Below, one piece after another: positions 46,624 to 54,789 of a stretch of 64,000 nucleotides of DNA. This stretch comes from Leptolyngbya sp. NIES-2104. Its GTDB lineage: Bacteria > Cyanobacteriota > Cyanobacteriia > Leptolyngbyales > Leptolyngbyaceae. Position 1 is the stretch's first letter. Each line of letters starts with the position of its first letter. Under the pieces are notes generated by a model. That model was not told the DNA's origin. It saw only the letters and a list, made by a program, of their open reading frames with translations, and did not search any database. Location of the stretch: the NCBI RefSeq assembly GCF_001485215.1, contig NZ_BBWW01000001.1, forward strand, positions 2,356,001 through 2,420,000, written 5' to 3'. Made by a program: the position numbers and the translations under genes.

Positions 46624-46923
46624 ATGACCCCTGAAGTTCTGTCGCACTATCCACAAATTCAAGAGCTTCATGTCGCTGAAGTGGTCAACTATCTCCAGCG
46701 AAATCGCTGGACGGCAATCAATTACTCTAATCCACGGCTGCTTGTGTTTGAGAAGGGTGTCGATGATCAAGGGAAACCGATCCAGATCGTTTTGCCGAGC
46801 CAGGATGAGTATGAAGACAGACCCTATTTATTGGCTAAAGTGGTAAATCTTTTATCTGTTCTAGAATCTGTTCCTTTCCAAGAAATCGTGAATGCGATTC
46901 ATGCAGATGTACGTGCCAGCTAG
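46624..46923 (+). CDS. Small hypothetical protein
   Basis: 99 residues from the ATG at 46624, which has AGGAG 8 bases upstream; an ATG at 46618 is too close. The sequence (LSHYPQIQELHVAEVVNYLQ, then ILV-rich PRLLVFEKGVDDQGKPIQIVLPS) resembles small cyanobacterial proteins often found near defence or toxin-antitoxin genes, but I cannot name the family. It lies between clpB and the repeat/cassette patch. Confidence 0.6.
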   Translation: MTPEVLSHYPQIQELHVAEVVNYLQRNRWTAINYSNPRLLVFEKGVDDQGKPIQIVLPSQDEYEDRPYLLAKVVNLLSVLESVPFQEIVNAIHADVRAS

Positions 46924-46983
46924 AAATTGACGGCTCCGCACATTATGCGGAGTGTGAGTCGATCCAATATGCTAACTCCTGGT

Positions 46984-47131
46984 ATTAGGCAGAAAGAGTC
47001 GCTCTAATTCCTTGATTTAGGGTGTTATGCTGACTCCTAGCAGCCTAAACCGCTCTAATGTAATGCTGTGTCAACTACTTTTCCGTCTAACATTCAGATT
47101 TGGGCAATTAGACAGAGAGAGTCAGTCTAAT
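46984..47131. repeat. Pair of related 25-bp repeats in front of the integron-type cassette
   Basis: 46984-47008 and 47107-47131 match at 21 of 25 positions; each is itself nearly palindromic (ATTAG...CTAAT arms). The two GTTATGCTG 9-mers at 47024 and 47136 lie 16 and 5 bases after them. A related ATTAGGCAGAAG occurs at 61224. These look like degenerate recombination sites or decayed repeat units. Confidence 0.5.
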
Positions 47132-47136
47132 AAGAG

Positions 47137-47718
47137 TTATGCTGAATTTTCTATGGAGGGGTGAAGTGAATTTGTGAGCATCAAACTTCGCACAGCAGGT
47201 CTGGATGACCTTGCCACCATCTATGCGATTCGTCGAGATGCCATCCTTGGAGCTCCATCTGAGGCTAGTTTAAATGATCGTCAGGCTTGGGCGGACAAGC
47301 GATCACCTAATTACTACCAAGATCGACTTACTGCTGGTCACGTCATTATTGCCAGTTCTGAAGAAGACAATATCGGTTGGGGAAGTAGTTCCGACGATTG
47401 TATTACTGGACTATACGTTTGCTCATCATGGTGTTGCAAAGGTATAGGTCGTATCATTATGGATAGTCTTGAAATGGAAATCTTTAGACGTGGGTATACG
47501 TTCGCGAGACTAGGAGCGAGTCCGGATGCTATCGGCTTCTACACTAAGCTCGGTTATGAATCAGTTGGATTTCCGGATGATGATAGAGCAGTTCCAATGG
47601 AAAAACGTCTTAGAATGACTGACTCTAAATCTACGGCTGTATAACAAGCCTGTTGCAACGGACAGCTTGAGAATCTTGGTTGCAGTTCAGGGTTACCTGC
47701 CGCCGTTGAACAGGGTCG
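47137..47718 (+). mobile_element. Integron-type gene cassette (GNAT gene plus attC)
   Basis: The cassette runs between two GTTATGC sites: the cut after G would lie at 47136/47137 and 47718/47719. Inside are one short ORF and, at its end, a well-formed attC whose R'' holds the ORF stop codon. This is the usual single-gene cassette layout. GTTATGCTG occurs at 47024, 47136 and 47718, so a preceding cassette of 112 bp may have decayed. No integrase or attI is seen in the window. Confidence 0.7.
47174..47644 (+). CDS. GNAT family N-acetyltransferase (cassette gene)
   Basis: 156 residues with GTG start (VSIKLRTAGLDDLATIYAIR). The GNAT fold is supported by ITGLYVCSSWCCKGIGRII, a variant of the acetyl-CoA loop (Q/RxxGxG), and by GYTFARLGASPDAIGFYTKLGYESVGF near the C-terminus. 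GGAGG lies about 13 bases upstream, a little far. It has few HIP1 sites and the stop codon lies inside an attC. The acceptor is unknown; many cassette GNATs modify small molecules, antibiotics or proteins. Confidence 0.82.
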   Translation: MSIKLRTAGLDDLATIYAIRRDAILGAPSEASLNDRQAWADKRSPNYYQDRLTAGHVIIASSEEDNIGWGSSSDDCITGLYVCSSWCCKGIGRIIMDSLEMEIFRRGYTFARLGASPDAIGFYTKLGYESVGFPDDDRAVPMEKRLRMTDSKSTAV

Positions 47719-47724
47719 TTATGC
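47639..47724 (+). mobile_element. attC recombination site
   Basis: 86 bases from R'' GTATAAC (47639-47645) to R' GTTATGC (47718-47724). The inner boxes CCTGTTGCAACGG (47649-47661) and CCGTTGAACAGG (47703-47714) are complementary except for one unpaired G, the extrahelical base that integron integrases use. Three unpaired bases on each side form the central spacer, and a central region of about 40 bases forms the variable loop. The order and bulge match integron attC rules closely. Confidence 0.8.
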
Positions 47725-47982
47725 TGCTTTGGTTCTAATTTGAGAAGGCTCTTGAAGGTATACAGAGAGGCGATCGCTTAATGAGGAAATTGAGTTTCAA
47801 ACGTTAATTGATTTTGGACCTGCTGAGCGATCCAGAGCTACAATTTGAAGTCTTGAATGCGCCCGCAGAAGTTCAAACTTCTATTCAGTGGCTAGAGTGG
47901 AACCTGAATCATCTGAAGTGAAGGATGAATCAATCGCTGCTGCGGAGCTATGGTTTAATCAAGATTCAGATACTTGCAACGT
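47725..47982 (+). other. Intergenic stretch between the attC and the toxin-antitoxin pair
   Basis: It contains one short ORF-like remnant (47808-47921) and a GGCGATCGCTTAATG stretch near 47768. No clear promoter was seen. The rest holds nothing I recognise. Confidence 0.4.
47808..47921 (+). pseudogene. Possible gene remnant (37 codons)
   Basis: An open frame from a TTG reads LILDLLSDPELQFEVLNAPA, then ends in a plausible helix (TSIQWLEWNLNHLK). It is bounded by an in-frame stop directly upstream and has no ribosome site. It looks like the C-terminal end of a decayed protein gene rather than a functional small gene. Confidence 0.35.
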
Positions 47983-48213
47983 ATGAACTACCGAAATTAC
48001 ATCACGATCGAACCGAATAAACGGGGTGGTAAGCCTTGTGTCCGTGGCTTGCGAATTACAGTTTATGAAGTGCTTGAGTACCTAGCTTCCGAGATGACCG
48101 AAGCAGAAATTCTCGACGATTTTCCTGATCTAACGCGAGAAGATTTAAAGGCTTGTATTGCTTACGCTGCTGATCGTGAGCGTCGGTTTATGAGCGCTCC
48201 ACTGTCCGCATGA
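47983..48213 (+). CDS. DUF433 family antitoxin
   Basis: 76 residues from the ATG at 47983 (a TTG 9 bases upstream would add three residues). The DUF433 helix-turn-helix pattern is clear: RGGKPCVRGLRITVYEVLEY and EILDDFPDLTREDLKACIAY. Such proteins bind DNA and neutralise the toxin encoded next. It overlaps the toxin gene by 4 bp (ATGA), typical of co-translated toxin-antitoxin pairs. Confidence 0.88.
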   Translation: MNYRNYITIEPNKRGGKPCVRGLRITVYEVLEYLASEMTEAEILDDFPDLTREDLKACIAYAADRERRFMSAPLSA

Positions 48214-48542
48214 AGCTACTTTTTGACGAAAACCTATCACCTAAGTTGCCAAACCGTTTGAGCGATCTTTTTCCAAACTCATTGCACGTTCGAGATGTGG
48301 GCATGAAGGCAACGATCGACCCAATCGTTTGGGATTATGCAAAGGACAATAATTTAATGATTGTCTCGAAAGATGCAGATATGCACGACCTAAGCTTAGT
48401 CTTTGGGAATCCACCGAAAGTGATTTGGCTTCGCCTTGGCAACTGTTCGACATCACAGGTTGAAAACTTGCTGCGCCAGAATTTCGGCACAATCAAATCA
48501 TTCTATGAAGATGAGAGCTTATCACTGCTTGCTTTATCATAA
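48210..48542 (+). CDS. DUF5615 PIN-like toxin
   Basis: 110 residues with a PIN-like fold: LLFDENLSPKLP carries the first acidic pair, VRDVGMKATIDPIVWDYAKD follows, and LMIVSKDADMHDLSLVFGNPP holds the central acidic cluster. PIN-like nucleases cut RNA. The partner is the DUF433 protein just upstream, forming a VapBC-like pair. It may help maintain this accessory patch. Confidence 0.87.
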   Translation: MKLLFDENLSPKLPNRLSDLFPNSLHVRDVGMKATIDPIVWDYAKDNNLMIVSKDADMHDLSLVFGNPPKVIWLRLGNCSTSQVENLLRQNFGTIKSFYEDESLSLLALS

Positions 48543-48586
48543 TGAGCCGATCTTCTGCTTGCAGAAATGACATCCCACTTCATTCT

Positions 48587-49045
48587 CTATCCGCCCAACT
48601 TCGCTTTAACGATCGCTTGTACCTTCTTCCCGTCCGCCTTGCCTTTCAACTGCTGCATCGCGGGACCCATCACTTTACCCATATCTTTTGCGGAAGTTGC
48701 GCCAACTTGGGTGATGATTTCGGCGATCGCACTTTCCACTTCTTCATCGGACATTTGCGCGGGCAGAAACGTCTCGATAATTGCCAACTCTTCCGCTTCT
48801 TTGTCGGCTAAATCTGACCGATTCGCATTCGTGTATTGCTCGATCGAATCTCTGCGCTGTTTGGCAATCTGAGACAACGCCTCGATTTCCTGCGCCTCGG
48901 TCAATTCAGTTTGACCGGACGGGCGGACACTTACTTCTTTCTCTAATAGCACTTTCTTAATGCTTCTCAGCGTCTCTAACCGCACCTTATCCTGAGACTT
49001 CATCGCGGTTTTAATCTCTTCGGTAATGCGGTCTTTCAGACTCAT
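48587..49045 (-). CDS. GatB/YqeY domain protein
   Basis: 152 residues: the YqeY helical fold (LKDRITEEIKTAMKSQDKVR, then RLETLRSIKKVLLEKEV) and the C-terminal GatB-type tail (GKVMGPAMQQLKGKADGKKV). The protein resembles the tail of GatB that holds tRNA in the Glu-tRNA amidotransferase, but its stand-alone role is unknown. It converges with the DUF5615 gene. Confidence 0.9.
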   Translation of the reverse strand: MSLKDRITEEIKTAMKSQDKVRLETLRSIKKVLLEKEVSVRPSGQTELTEAQEIEALSQIAKQRRDSIEQYTNANRSDLADKEAEELAIIETFLPAQMSDEEVESAIAEIITQVGATSAKDMGKVMGPAMQQLKGKADGKKVQAIVKAKLGG

Positions 49046-49443
49046 AGCTTGTTCCCTTGCGTCACTAGATTTTTTAGCATAGCTCAGACGATTGAATCTA
49101 ACGCATATTTTTGTAATCTAGGCAACAAAATCGCAAAATAAATCAGCGATCGATAACATCGTAAAAATGGATTGCGAAGCGCGAATAAATTTGGCAGAAT
49201 AAGTTGCGATAAATACTTCGGACTGAGCTTGACTAAAATCCACTTCTCTCCCCCAGCACTCATTTCACCTGATTGGATGAAGAATCTTACGATCGCTCAT
49301 CTGTACATTAAATGTGGCTCAGTCTTAAACAAATATTTCGCAAAATCATCTGCCATTTACGAATGCTTGAGATCCGCGAAACCAAAGGCAATGAACAAAA
49401 GTCGCGGTGTTAATATTGCGTTGAATGCGTTCGAGGACTTGAC
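49046..49443. other. Intergenic region before prs
   Basis: A 398-bp gap. A 91-codon ORF at 49172 has no ribosome site and an unnatural composition and is rejected. The region is A+T-rich and should hold the divergent promoters of yqeY-like and prs. No conserved RNA is recognised. Confidence 0.4.
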
Positions 49444-50436
49444 GTGATCCGTTCTGCAACACTATCTCCTCCTTCTGCTCTGCCATCGATTCCTGATAGC
49501 AATCGTCTGCGCCTCTTGTCTGGCACGGCAAACGTGCCCCTCTCACAAGAAATCGCCCGATATTTAGGAATGGATCTGAGTCCCATGGTGCAAAAGCACT
49601 TTGCGGATGGCGAGCTATATGTCCAGATTCAAGAGTCGATTCGCGGTTGTGATGTTTATCTCATCCAGCCGACTTGCCGCCCGGTCAACGACAACTTGAT
49701 GGAACTGCTGATTATGATCGATGCGTGCCGAAGGGCATCCGCTCGACAAGTCACCGCAGTTCTGCCGTATTACGGGTATGCGAGAGCCGATCGCAAAACG
49801 GCTGGACGTGAATCGATTACGGCAAAACTCGCAGCCAATCTGATTACTCAGGCAGGAGCGAATCGAATTCTCGCGATGGATTTACACGCGGCTCAGATCC
49901 AAGGGTATTTCGATATTCCGATGGATCATGTCTACGGCTCTCCGACGCTTGTCGATTACATTGCCAGTAAACAGCTTGAAGATCTGGTCGTTGTTTCTCC
50001 GGATGTCGGAGGAGTTGCACGAGCAAGAGCCTTAGCGAAACGATTAAACGATGCGCCTCTAGCAATCATTGATAAGCGCCGCCAGGCTCACAATGTGGCA
50101 GAAGTGATGAACGTGATCGGGGATGTCCGGGGCAAAACTGCGGTTTTAGTCGATGACATGATCGATACGGCTGGAACGATTCTAGAAGGCGCTAAGATTC
50201 TTCGCAAAGAGGGAGCACGTCAGGTTTACGCCTGTGCAACTCATGCGGTCTTTTCTCCCCCTGCGATCGAGCGTCTCTCTAGTGGCTATCTCGAAGAAGT
50301 GATCGTCACTAATACGATTCCGATCTTGGATGAGCATCGCTTCCCGCAACTGAAAATTCTCTCAGTTGCCAGTGTGATCGGCGAAACGATTTGGCGAATT
50401 CACGAAGATAACTCGGTTAGTAGCCTGTTCAGATAA
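49444..50436 (+). CDS. prs: Ribose-phosphate pyrophosphokinase
   Basis: 330 residues with GTG start and GAGGA at a 6-base distance. Family motifs: LDLSPMVQKHFADGE, the ATP loop YYGYARADRKTAGRE, DLHAAQIQGYFDIPMDH (metal and Pi binding) and the PRPP loop VLVDDMIDTAGTI. It makes PRPP for nucleotides, His and Trp. The first 18 residues are an extension over E. coli Prs, as in other cyanobacteria. Confidence 0.96.
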   Translation: MIRSATLSPPSALPSIPDSNRLRLLSGTANVPLSQEIARYLGMDLSPMVQKHFADGELYVQIQESIRGCDVYLIQPTCRPVNDNLMELLIMIDACRRASARQVTAVLPYYGYARADRKTAGRESITAKLAANLITQAGANRILAMDLHAAQIQGYFDIPMDHVYGSPTLVDYIASKQLEDLVVVSPDVGGVARARALAKRLNDAPLAIIDKRRQAHNVAEVMNVIGDVRGKTAVLVDDMIDTAGTILEGAKILRKEGARQVYACATHAVFSPPAIERLSSGYLEEVIVTNTIPILDEHRFPQLKILSVASVIGETIWRIHEDNSVSSLFR

Positions 50437-50441
50437 ACATG

Positions 50442-50510
50442 AAATCCCGTTGGTCATCTCCGATCAGCGGGATTTAAAATAAAAAGCGGGTAGATGATTA
50501 AATCTACCCG
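50442..50510 (+). terminator. Double hairpin terminator after prs
   Basis: First hairpin: AAATCCCG (50442-50449) with CGGGATTT (50468-50475), followed by A-rich DNA. Second: CGGGTAGAT (50487-50495) with ATCTACCCG (50502-50510). A T tract is weak, so termination strength is uncertain. Confidence 0.6.
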
Positions 50511-50600
50511 TATAGGAAATGTCTCACAAGGATGAAAATTTATCAGTTCGCGGCTGATGATATTTCCTACAGTGCCTCAGTTCTCGATTCCTGAAATCCT

Positions 50601-50834
50601 ATGAGAAGTTTTGCCACTTTAATTACTGCGAGTCTGGTTGCCGTTTGGGTCGGTGCGATCGCACTCATTGCGATTCAAAACGCGGCTCCGATCGCGCTCA
50701 GATTTTTAGCGTTTCAATCGATCGATCTGCCGTTCGGTCTGGTGATTGCTTTTAGCGTTGTGCTTGGAATTTTGGGAACTGCGATCGTGCAGCCCCTTCT
50801 TGGACTTTTACCTGGTCAAGGCGACGACGTTTAG
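50601..50834 (+). CDS. LapA-like (DUF1049) small membrane protein
   Basis: 77 residues: two hydrophobic helices (VAVWVGAIALIAIQNAAPIA and LVIAFSVVLGILGTAIVQPL) joined by LRFLAFQSIDLP, the pattern of LapA/YciS proteins involved in lipopolysaccharide assembly in E. coli. Its cyanobacterial role is not known. The last 4 bases overlap the convergent HTH gene. Confidence 0.78.
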   Translation: MRSFATLITASLVAVWVGAIALIAIQNAAPIALRFLAFQSIDLPFGLVIAFSVVLGILGTAIVQPLLGLLPGQGDDV

Positions 50835-51739
50835 AGCGCGTACACTTGACCGTCAATCAGCAATCTCGTAATTCCCTTGGCTTGTAGATAGGGTGCTGCC
50901 TTTTGCAAAACTCGGCTATCGGGAACTTTGATCACCCGTTGGGTGCGAATATTTGAAAATCGCTTTGCAACTCGGTGATTGTCAAAAACTGGAAGCGTTC
51001 TCGCCTCTACTTCTCCAGACGGGATTTGACCGAGTTCAGCGAATTCGCTTAAGGGACGTGCGACCAATTCAGCAGAGCGATCGACGACGAGATAACACGT
51101 TCTTGGAATTGCGGCTTCTGCGATCGGCAACACTCGAATAAAATCCGCTGCACTGAGTTGAATCGAAGGCAAGATGGCGGGTTCATCATCATCGTCTTCT
51201 TCGTCTAAACTGTCGAGATCGTCGAGATCATCATCGAGATCGTCATCATCATCGTCCTCGTCCAGCATTTCGCTTGCGCTGGGTGCGAGATCTTCAGCGA
51301 CGATCGCTTCAACAGTATTGACTTGAACCGCTTCTTCAGCGGGTGGAGCAGCTTCTTCGGTTGCTTCGGATACGCTCGATCGTCGTTTCACTCGGCGTAC
51401 AGGTTTCGACGGTTTTTCAACCGCTTCAATGACTTCAGGTTCAACCACTTCAATGACTTCAGGTTCAACCACTTCAGGTTGTTCTGGCTCAGGGGTTTCG
51501 AGTAAATTTCCTTGAACGGCGGGAGTTTCTACCGTTGCCGTTTTTGTGCCGCTCCGTGATGCACTGCGTTTTTGCTGAATTAGACTTTCGTACTCTTCTG
51601 GCGACAAGCTGCTTTTGAGAATGCGGCTAATCGTTGTATTACTGACACCGTATTGCTCCGCCAGAGTCAGGGTCGTTTCTCCAGTTTGGCGGTACAGTTC
51701 AATAATCTTGGTTTTATCAGTATCAGTCAGTCTGCTCAT
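50831..51739 (-). CDS. HTH protein with acidic linker
   Basis: 302 residues from the ATG at 51739. An N-terminal transposase-like helix-turn-helix (IIELYRQTGETTLTLAEQYG, then VSNTTISRILKSSL) is followed by Pro/Glu repeats (VVEPEVIE twice), an acidic run of Asp (51185-51264) and a conserved C-terminal region (about 195-302) with ILPSIQLSAADFIRVLPIAE. It is likely a DNA-binding regulator widespread in cyanobacteria; targets are unknown. It is not a transposase because no DDE domain is present. Confidence 0.75.
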   Translation of the reverse strand: MSRLTDTDKTKIIELYRQTGETTLTLAEQYGVSNTTISRILKSSLSPEEYESLIQQKRSASRSGTKTATVETPAVQGNLLETPEPEQPEVVEPEVIEVVEPEVIEAVEKPSKPVRRVKRRSSVSEATEEAAPPAEEAVQVNTVEAIVAEDLAPSASEMLDEDDDDDDLDDDLDDLDSLDEEDDDDEPAILPSIQLSAADFIRVLPIAEAAIPRTCYLVVDRSAELVARPLSEFAELGQIPSGEVEARTLPVFDNHRVAKRFSNIRTQRVIKVPDSRVLQKAAPYLQAKGITRLLIDGQVYAL

Positions 51740-51817
51740 GCAAAGCTCATCGCGGGGCGGCAATTACTCATCTATTCTATGCTGAGCGCGATCGAATGAG
51801 GGATGCCGGACAAATCT

Positions 51818-52867
51818 TTATGCACGACGACGCGAGCCACTGCGCCGCGATCGACTTAAATCGTATTCCAGCGCTGCTCCAATTCCGAAAAGCACACCGC
51901 TGAAGATCCAGAAGATTTCGACGAGTCCACCGCTCTGATAGTTCTCAAGGCGGGTCGTGGCGTATTTGAACCACATATCCGCGATGTAGAGACAGAAGGC
52001 AGCAGCGGCAATCATGCGCCAAGATTGCGAGAATCGTCCACCCCAGAAGGCAAGCAGTAGTGTTGTAGCAATGATCAGGATGAAAACGTCTGCGAGAACG
52101 TAGAAATAATCAAGAGACGATTTAAGCGGTGCGAGTGCTTCTTCGACTGATTTCACCCACTCCGGTGCGTTGTCAACTTTGGCGGGTTGCTTGTCCTCGA
52201 TTTTCTTCTCTTCAATAACGGGTTTCGGAGTTGCGGCAGGAGTCACGACGGGAGAAGGTCGAACCGTGGGTGCAACCGTTGCTCTAGGGGTCGGTTTGGT
52301 TTGGACGGGTGCAGTTTGAGCGATTGCAGGTTCACCAAACAGCAAAGCAGAGGGTGTATCGGGTTTCAGAGTTAACCAGGTTGCAAAAGCGATACTGACC
52401 GCTGCGATCGCGCCCACTGTGAGCCATTGCCAGAGATCGAGATTTAATCGTCGATCGGCAAACGCCATAATCATGCCCCACGCCAAAAATAGATAAGTGG
52501 GTACATAAAAGAAATCACCCAGAGAAACATCAGCTTCGCGTCCTAGATACGTTTCCCAGTAGGTAAATAAAATGGTTCCAATCCCGTAGCAGAGCATTCC
52601 GAGTCCAATTCCCAGCCACACGCGGCGACCGCTGACGATCTGGGGACTGTTCCAGTTTCTAAAGCACAACCACGACGCACTAAAAAATGCGACGATCTCG
52701 AAGGCGGACGCGCCGTAAGAGTACCAATCTGGGCGGGTTTGACCGGGATCAGGAACACTAAAGAGTAGGAAAAACAATAAAGCAGCGACGGCTAACAGAA
52801 TTTCTGCAAACACGATCGCTTGAACGGAAATGGATTTCGATTGAGATTGACTCGCTGAACTGCTCAT
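51818..52867 (-). CDS. Hypothetical multi-pass membrane protein with Pro-rich loop
   Basis: 349 residues: five to six membrane helices in the N-terminal half (about 17-170), a Pro/Thr-rich soluble loop (about 185-235) ending in EEKKIEDKQP, then three helices (about 255-340) and a basic C-terminal tail of Arg/Ser. The pattern is of an integral membrane protein; no transporter family is recognised. It lies 28 bp before the end of the next gene, on the same strand. Confidence 0.7.
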   Translation of the reverse strand: MSSSASQSQSKSISVQAIVFAEILLAVAALLFFLLFSVPDPGQTRPDWYSYGASAFEIVAFFSASWLCFRNWNSPQIVSGRRVWLGIGLGMLCYGIGTILFTYWETYLGREADVSLGDFFYVPTYLFLAWGMIMAFADRRLNLDLWQWLTVGAIAAVSIAFATWLTLKPDTPSALLFGEPAIAQTAPVQTKPTPRATVAPTVRPSPVVTPAATPKPVIEEKKIEDKQPAKVDNAPEWVKSVEEALAPLKSSLDYFYVLADVFILIIATTLLLAFWGGRFSQSWRMIAAAAFCLYIADMWFKYATTRLENYQSGGLVEIFWIFSGVLFGIGAALEYDLSRSRRSGSRRRA

Positions 52868-52894
52868 AGTTTGTATTTCAACAAGGGACAGAAG

Positions 52895-53563
52895 TTAAGA
52901 CCAGAGTTTTCCGGTCGGGGAGTGGTTGAGCCATTCCAAAAACCGGGAGCGCTCACCTTGCGGCAAATCTTGGAGCGCATCGAGAATACGATCGACAAAC
53001 GCGGACTTGCCAAAATATGCCTTACCGAGCCGATGAAGCTCTTGCAGCAACACATTGAGTAAACTTTCTTGCCAGGTGGGAGTGTGCAAGCTATTGAGCG
53101 GATTCACCGTGAGGAGTTGTTTAATGGCAGTCGGGGACTCCGTTTGAGGAAAGCGCCACTGCTGAAGCACATTTGCTAAATCCCGCTCGAATGAAGTGGC
53201 TTGCTTCGTGCCCATGAGATCTTCAATGTCGATGTACATCGCTTGCAGCATCAGTAAACACGCTTGAGTAAAAACTGCAGAAACGGCTCCTCCCTCTTGG
53301 GCGGGTAGTTCAATTCCGAGCTGGTCGAGTCGCACTTTGCCCCAAACGCTGTAGCGCTCTGGTTCTTCGAGGAGGACACAGGCTTTGCCTTGATTGTCAG
53401 TGAGATCGCGCCAAAACGATCGAGCATCTTCTTCCTGTCCTGCGCTGAAGACTTGGATCAATCGGAAGGTTTGCCCTTGATAGGACAAGATCGGAACTTT
53501 TTGGTCGCGTTTGGGGTGCTGAATGCTGCTGATCTCAACATCCTGCCGTTTCAGAATGAACAT
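52895..53563 (-). CDS. Conserved cyanobacterial hypothetical (Npun_F0813-like)
   Basis: 222 residues. The N-terminal domain (about 1-120) is beta-rich (VPILSYQGQTFRLIQVFSAG, ACVLLEEPERYSVWGKV) and the C-terminal half is helical. From memory it matches proteins named Npun_F0813 family in cyanobacterial annotations, function unknown. It probably co-transcribes with the membrane protein downstream. Confidence 0.65.
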   Translation of the reverse strand: MFILKRQDVEISSIQHPKRDQKVPILSYQGQTFRLIQVFSAGQEEDARSFWRDLTDNQGKACVLLEEPERYSVWGKVRLDQLGIELPAQEGGAVSAVFTQACLLMLQAMYIDIEDLMGTKQATSFERDLANVLQQWRFPQTESPTAIKQLLTVNPLNSLHTPTWQESLLNVLLQELHRLGKAYFGKSAFVDRILDALQDLPQGERSRFLEWLNHSPTGKLWS

Positions 53564-53751
53564 AAAGCGGCTCAGGGTCTTAGGGTAGGGGGCGGGGCGA
53601 TGTTCGCCATGATACTTGTGATGGTGTTCGTTGACACCACATTGCAGAAGGGAGCACCGAATAAGATGTACCCACTTTCTTGAATTCCCCGTTTTGTGGC
53701 TTAACTTTACACGAGCTTGATAAAAACTAAATTTAAGCAGGAAAATTCTGG

Positions 53752-53782
53752 TTGCTCTAAATCTGCCTTGCGCCGTTATAGT
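53752..53782 (+). promoter_or_regulatory. Promoter of tRNA-Arg
   Basis: TATAGT at 53777-53782 is a good -10 box; TTGCTC at 53752-53757 is a weak -35 with 19 bp spacing. The following AGTAAATGTC is the same as behind the tRNA-Glu promoter. Confidence 0.6.
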
Positions 53783-53798
53783 AGTAAATGTCTGCTCT

Positions 53799-53871
<73 letters not shown>

Positions 53872-54076
53872 CTGTTTTGGTGAACGCTTTTGAATCGGTT
53901 CTAGGTACACCACTCAAGCAAGTCGATCAAGCGGGTGGGTCAGAACAATGTGTGAGAAATTCCTGGATTTTGTGGAACGGCGCGTAAAAGTTTCATAAAA
54001 GTTCATAAGATTAGTCTGAGCGATCGCGAAAGTCACGCAAATCTGCTTCAGTCCACCCCATACGAGGAAGTCCCGC

Positions 54077-54691
54077 ATGAGTGCAGCATTGGTTGAATGG
54101 ATCACCAAGACGATGGAGTCGCTTGGCTATTTGGGAATCGGATTTCTGATGTTTGCCGAGAATTTGTTTCCGCCGATTCCATCGGAGTTGATCATGCCGC
54201 TGGCTGGATTTACCGTGTCGAAAGGGCAGATGAATTTTCAGTATGCGGTACTGGCGGGAGTCGTTGGAACGATTCTTGGAACACTGCTTTGGTACTACGG
54301 TGGGCTGTTTATCGGGGAAAAACGGATTCGGGAACTTGCCGATCGCTATGGCAAATGGATCGGGGTGACGGGCAACGATATTGATAAAGTGAATCGCTGG
54401 TTTTATCGACACGGAACGAAAGCAGTTTTATTCGGGCGATTGGTACCAGGGGTGCGGACATTGATTTCGCTGCCTGCGGGCATTAGTGGAATGCGGTTGA
54501 TGCCATTTTTGGTGTATTCCACGATCGGCACGACGGTTTGGACGTTTGCTCTGACTTACGCTGGATATGTTTTAGGAGACAATTACGAACTGGTCGATGA
54601 ATATCTTGCGCCTGTTTCTAAAGTTGTTCTAGCAATTCTGGTGGTTGTGTTTATTGTTTGGCTGGTGCGGCGACGGCAGAAGAATTCATAA
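54077..54691 (+). CDS. DedA/SNARE-associated Golgi family membrane protein
   Basis: 204 residues with about five membrane or re-entrant helices. The signature ENLFPPIPSELIMPLAGF near residue 30 and GRLVPGVRTLISLPAGISGM near 120 are the DedA hallmarks. DedA proteins act as lipid carriers or flippases for undecaprenyl phosphate in some bacteria. The gene starts 205 bp after tRNA-Arg. Immediately downstream lies the remnant of a different DedA subfamily member. Confidence 0.9.
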   Translation: MSAALVEWITKTMESLGYLGIGFLMFAENLFPPIPSELIMPLAGFTVSKGQMNFQYAVLAGVVGTILGTLLWYYGGLFIGEKRIRELADRYGKWIGVTGNDIDKVNRWFYRHGTKAVLFGRLVPGVRTLISLPAGISGMRLMPFLVYSTIGTTVWTFALTYAGYVLGDNYELVDEYLAPVSKVVLAILVVVFIVWLVRRRQKNS

Positions 54692-54789
54692 GTTTTAATC
54701 GAATTTTCGGATTCGTCTTCCATTCCGGCAATCTCTATTTTCAAGGGAACAGATTCGGGTGAAAACTCTTCCAGAAAGAAGACTCCTAG

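Noticed and set aside
47085-47142. A possible second attC from GTCTAAC to GTTATGC.
   Set aside because: The outer motifs exist, but the inner arms do not pair in the required way; the only strong stem is ATTAGAC/GTCTAAT, which is not an L-box pair. At best a decayed site.
49172-49447. A 91-codon ORF in the gap before prs.
   Set aside because: No ribosome binding site, mixed composition, and it runs into the prs start. Probably chance.
50831-51739. Calling the HTH protein a transposase.
   Set aside because: There is no DDE or other catalytic domain and no inverted repeats around the gene.
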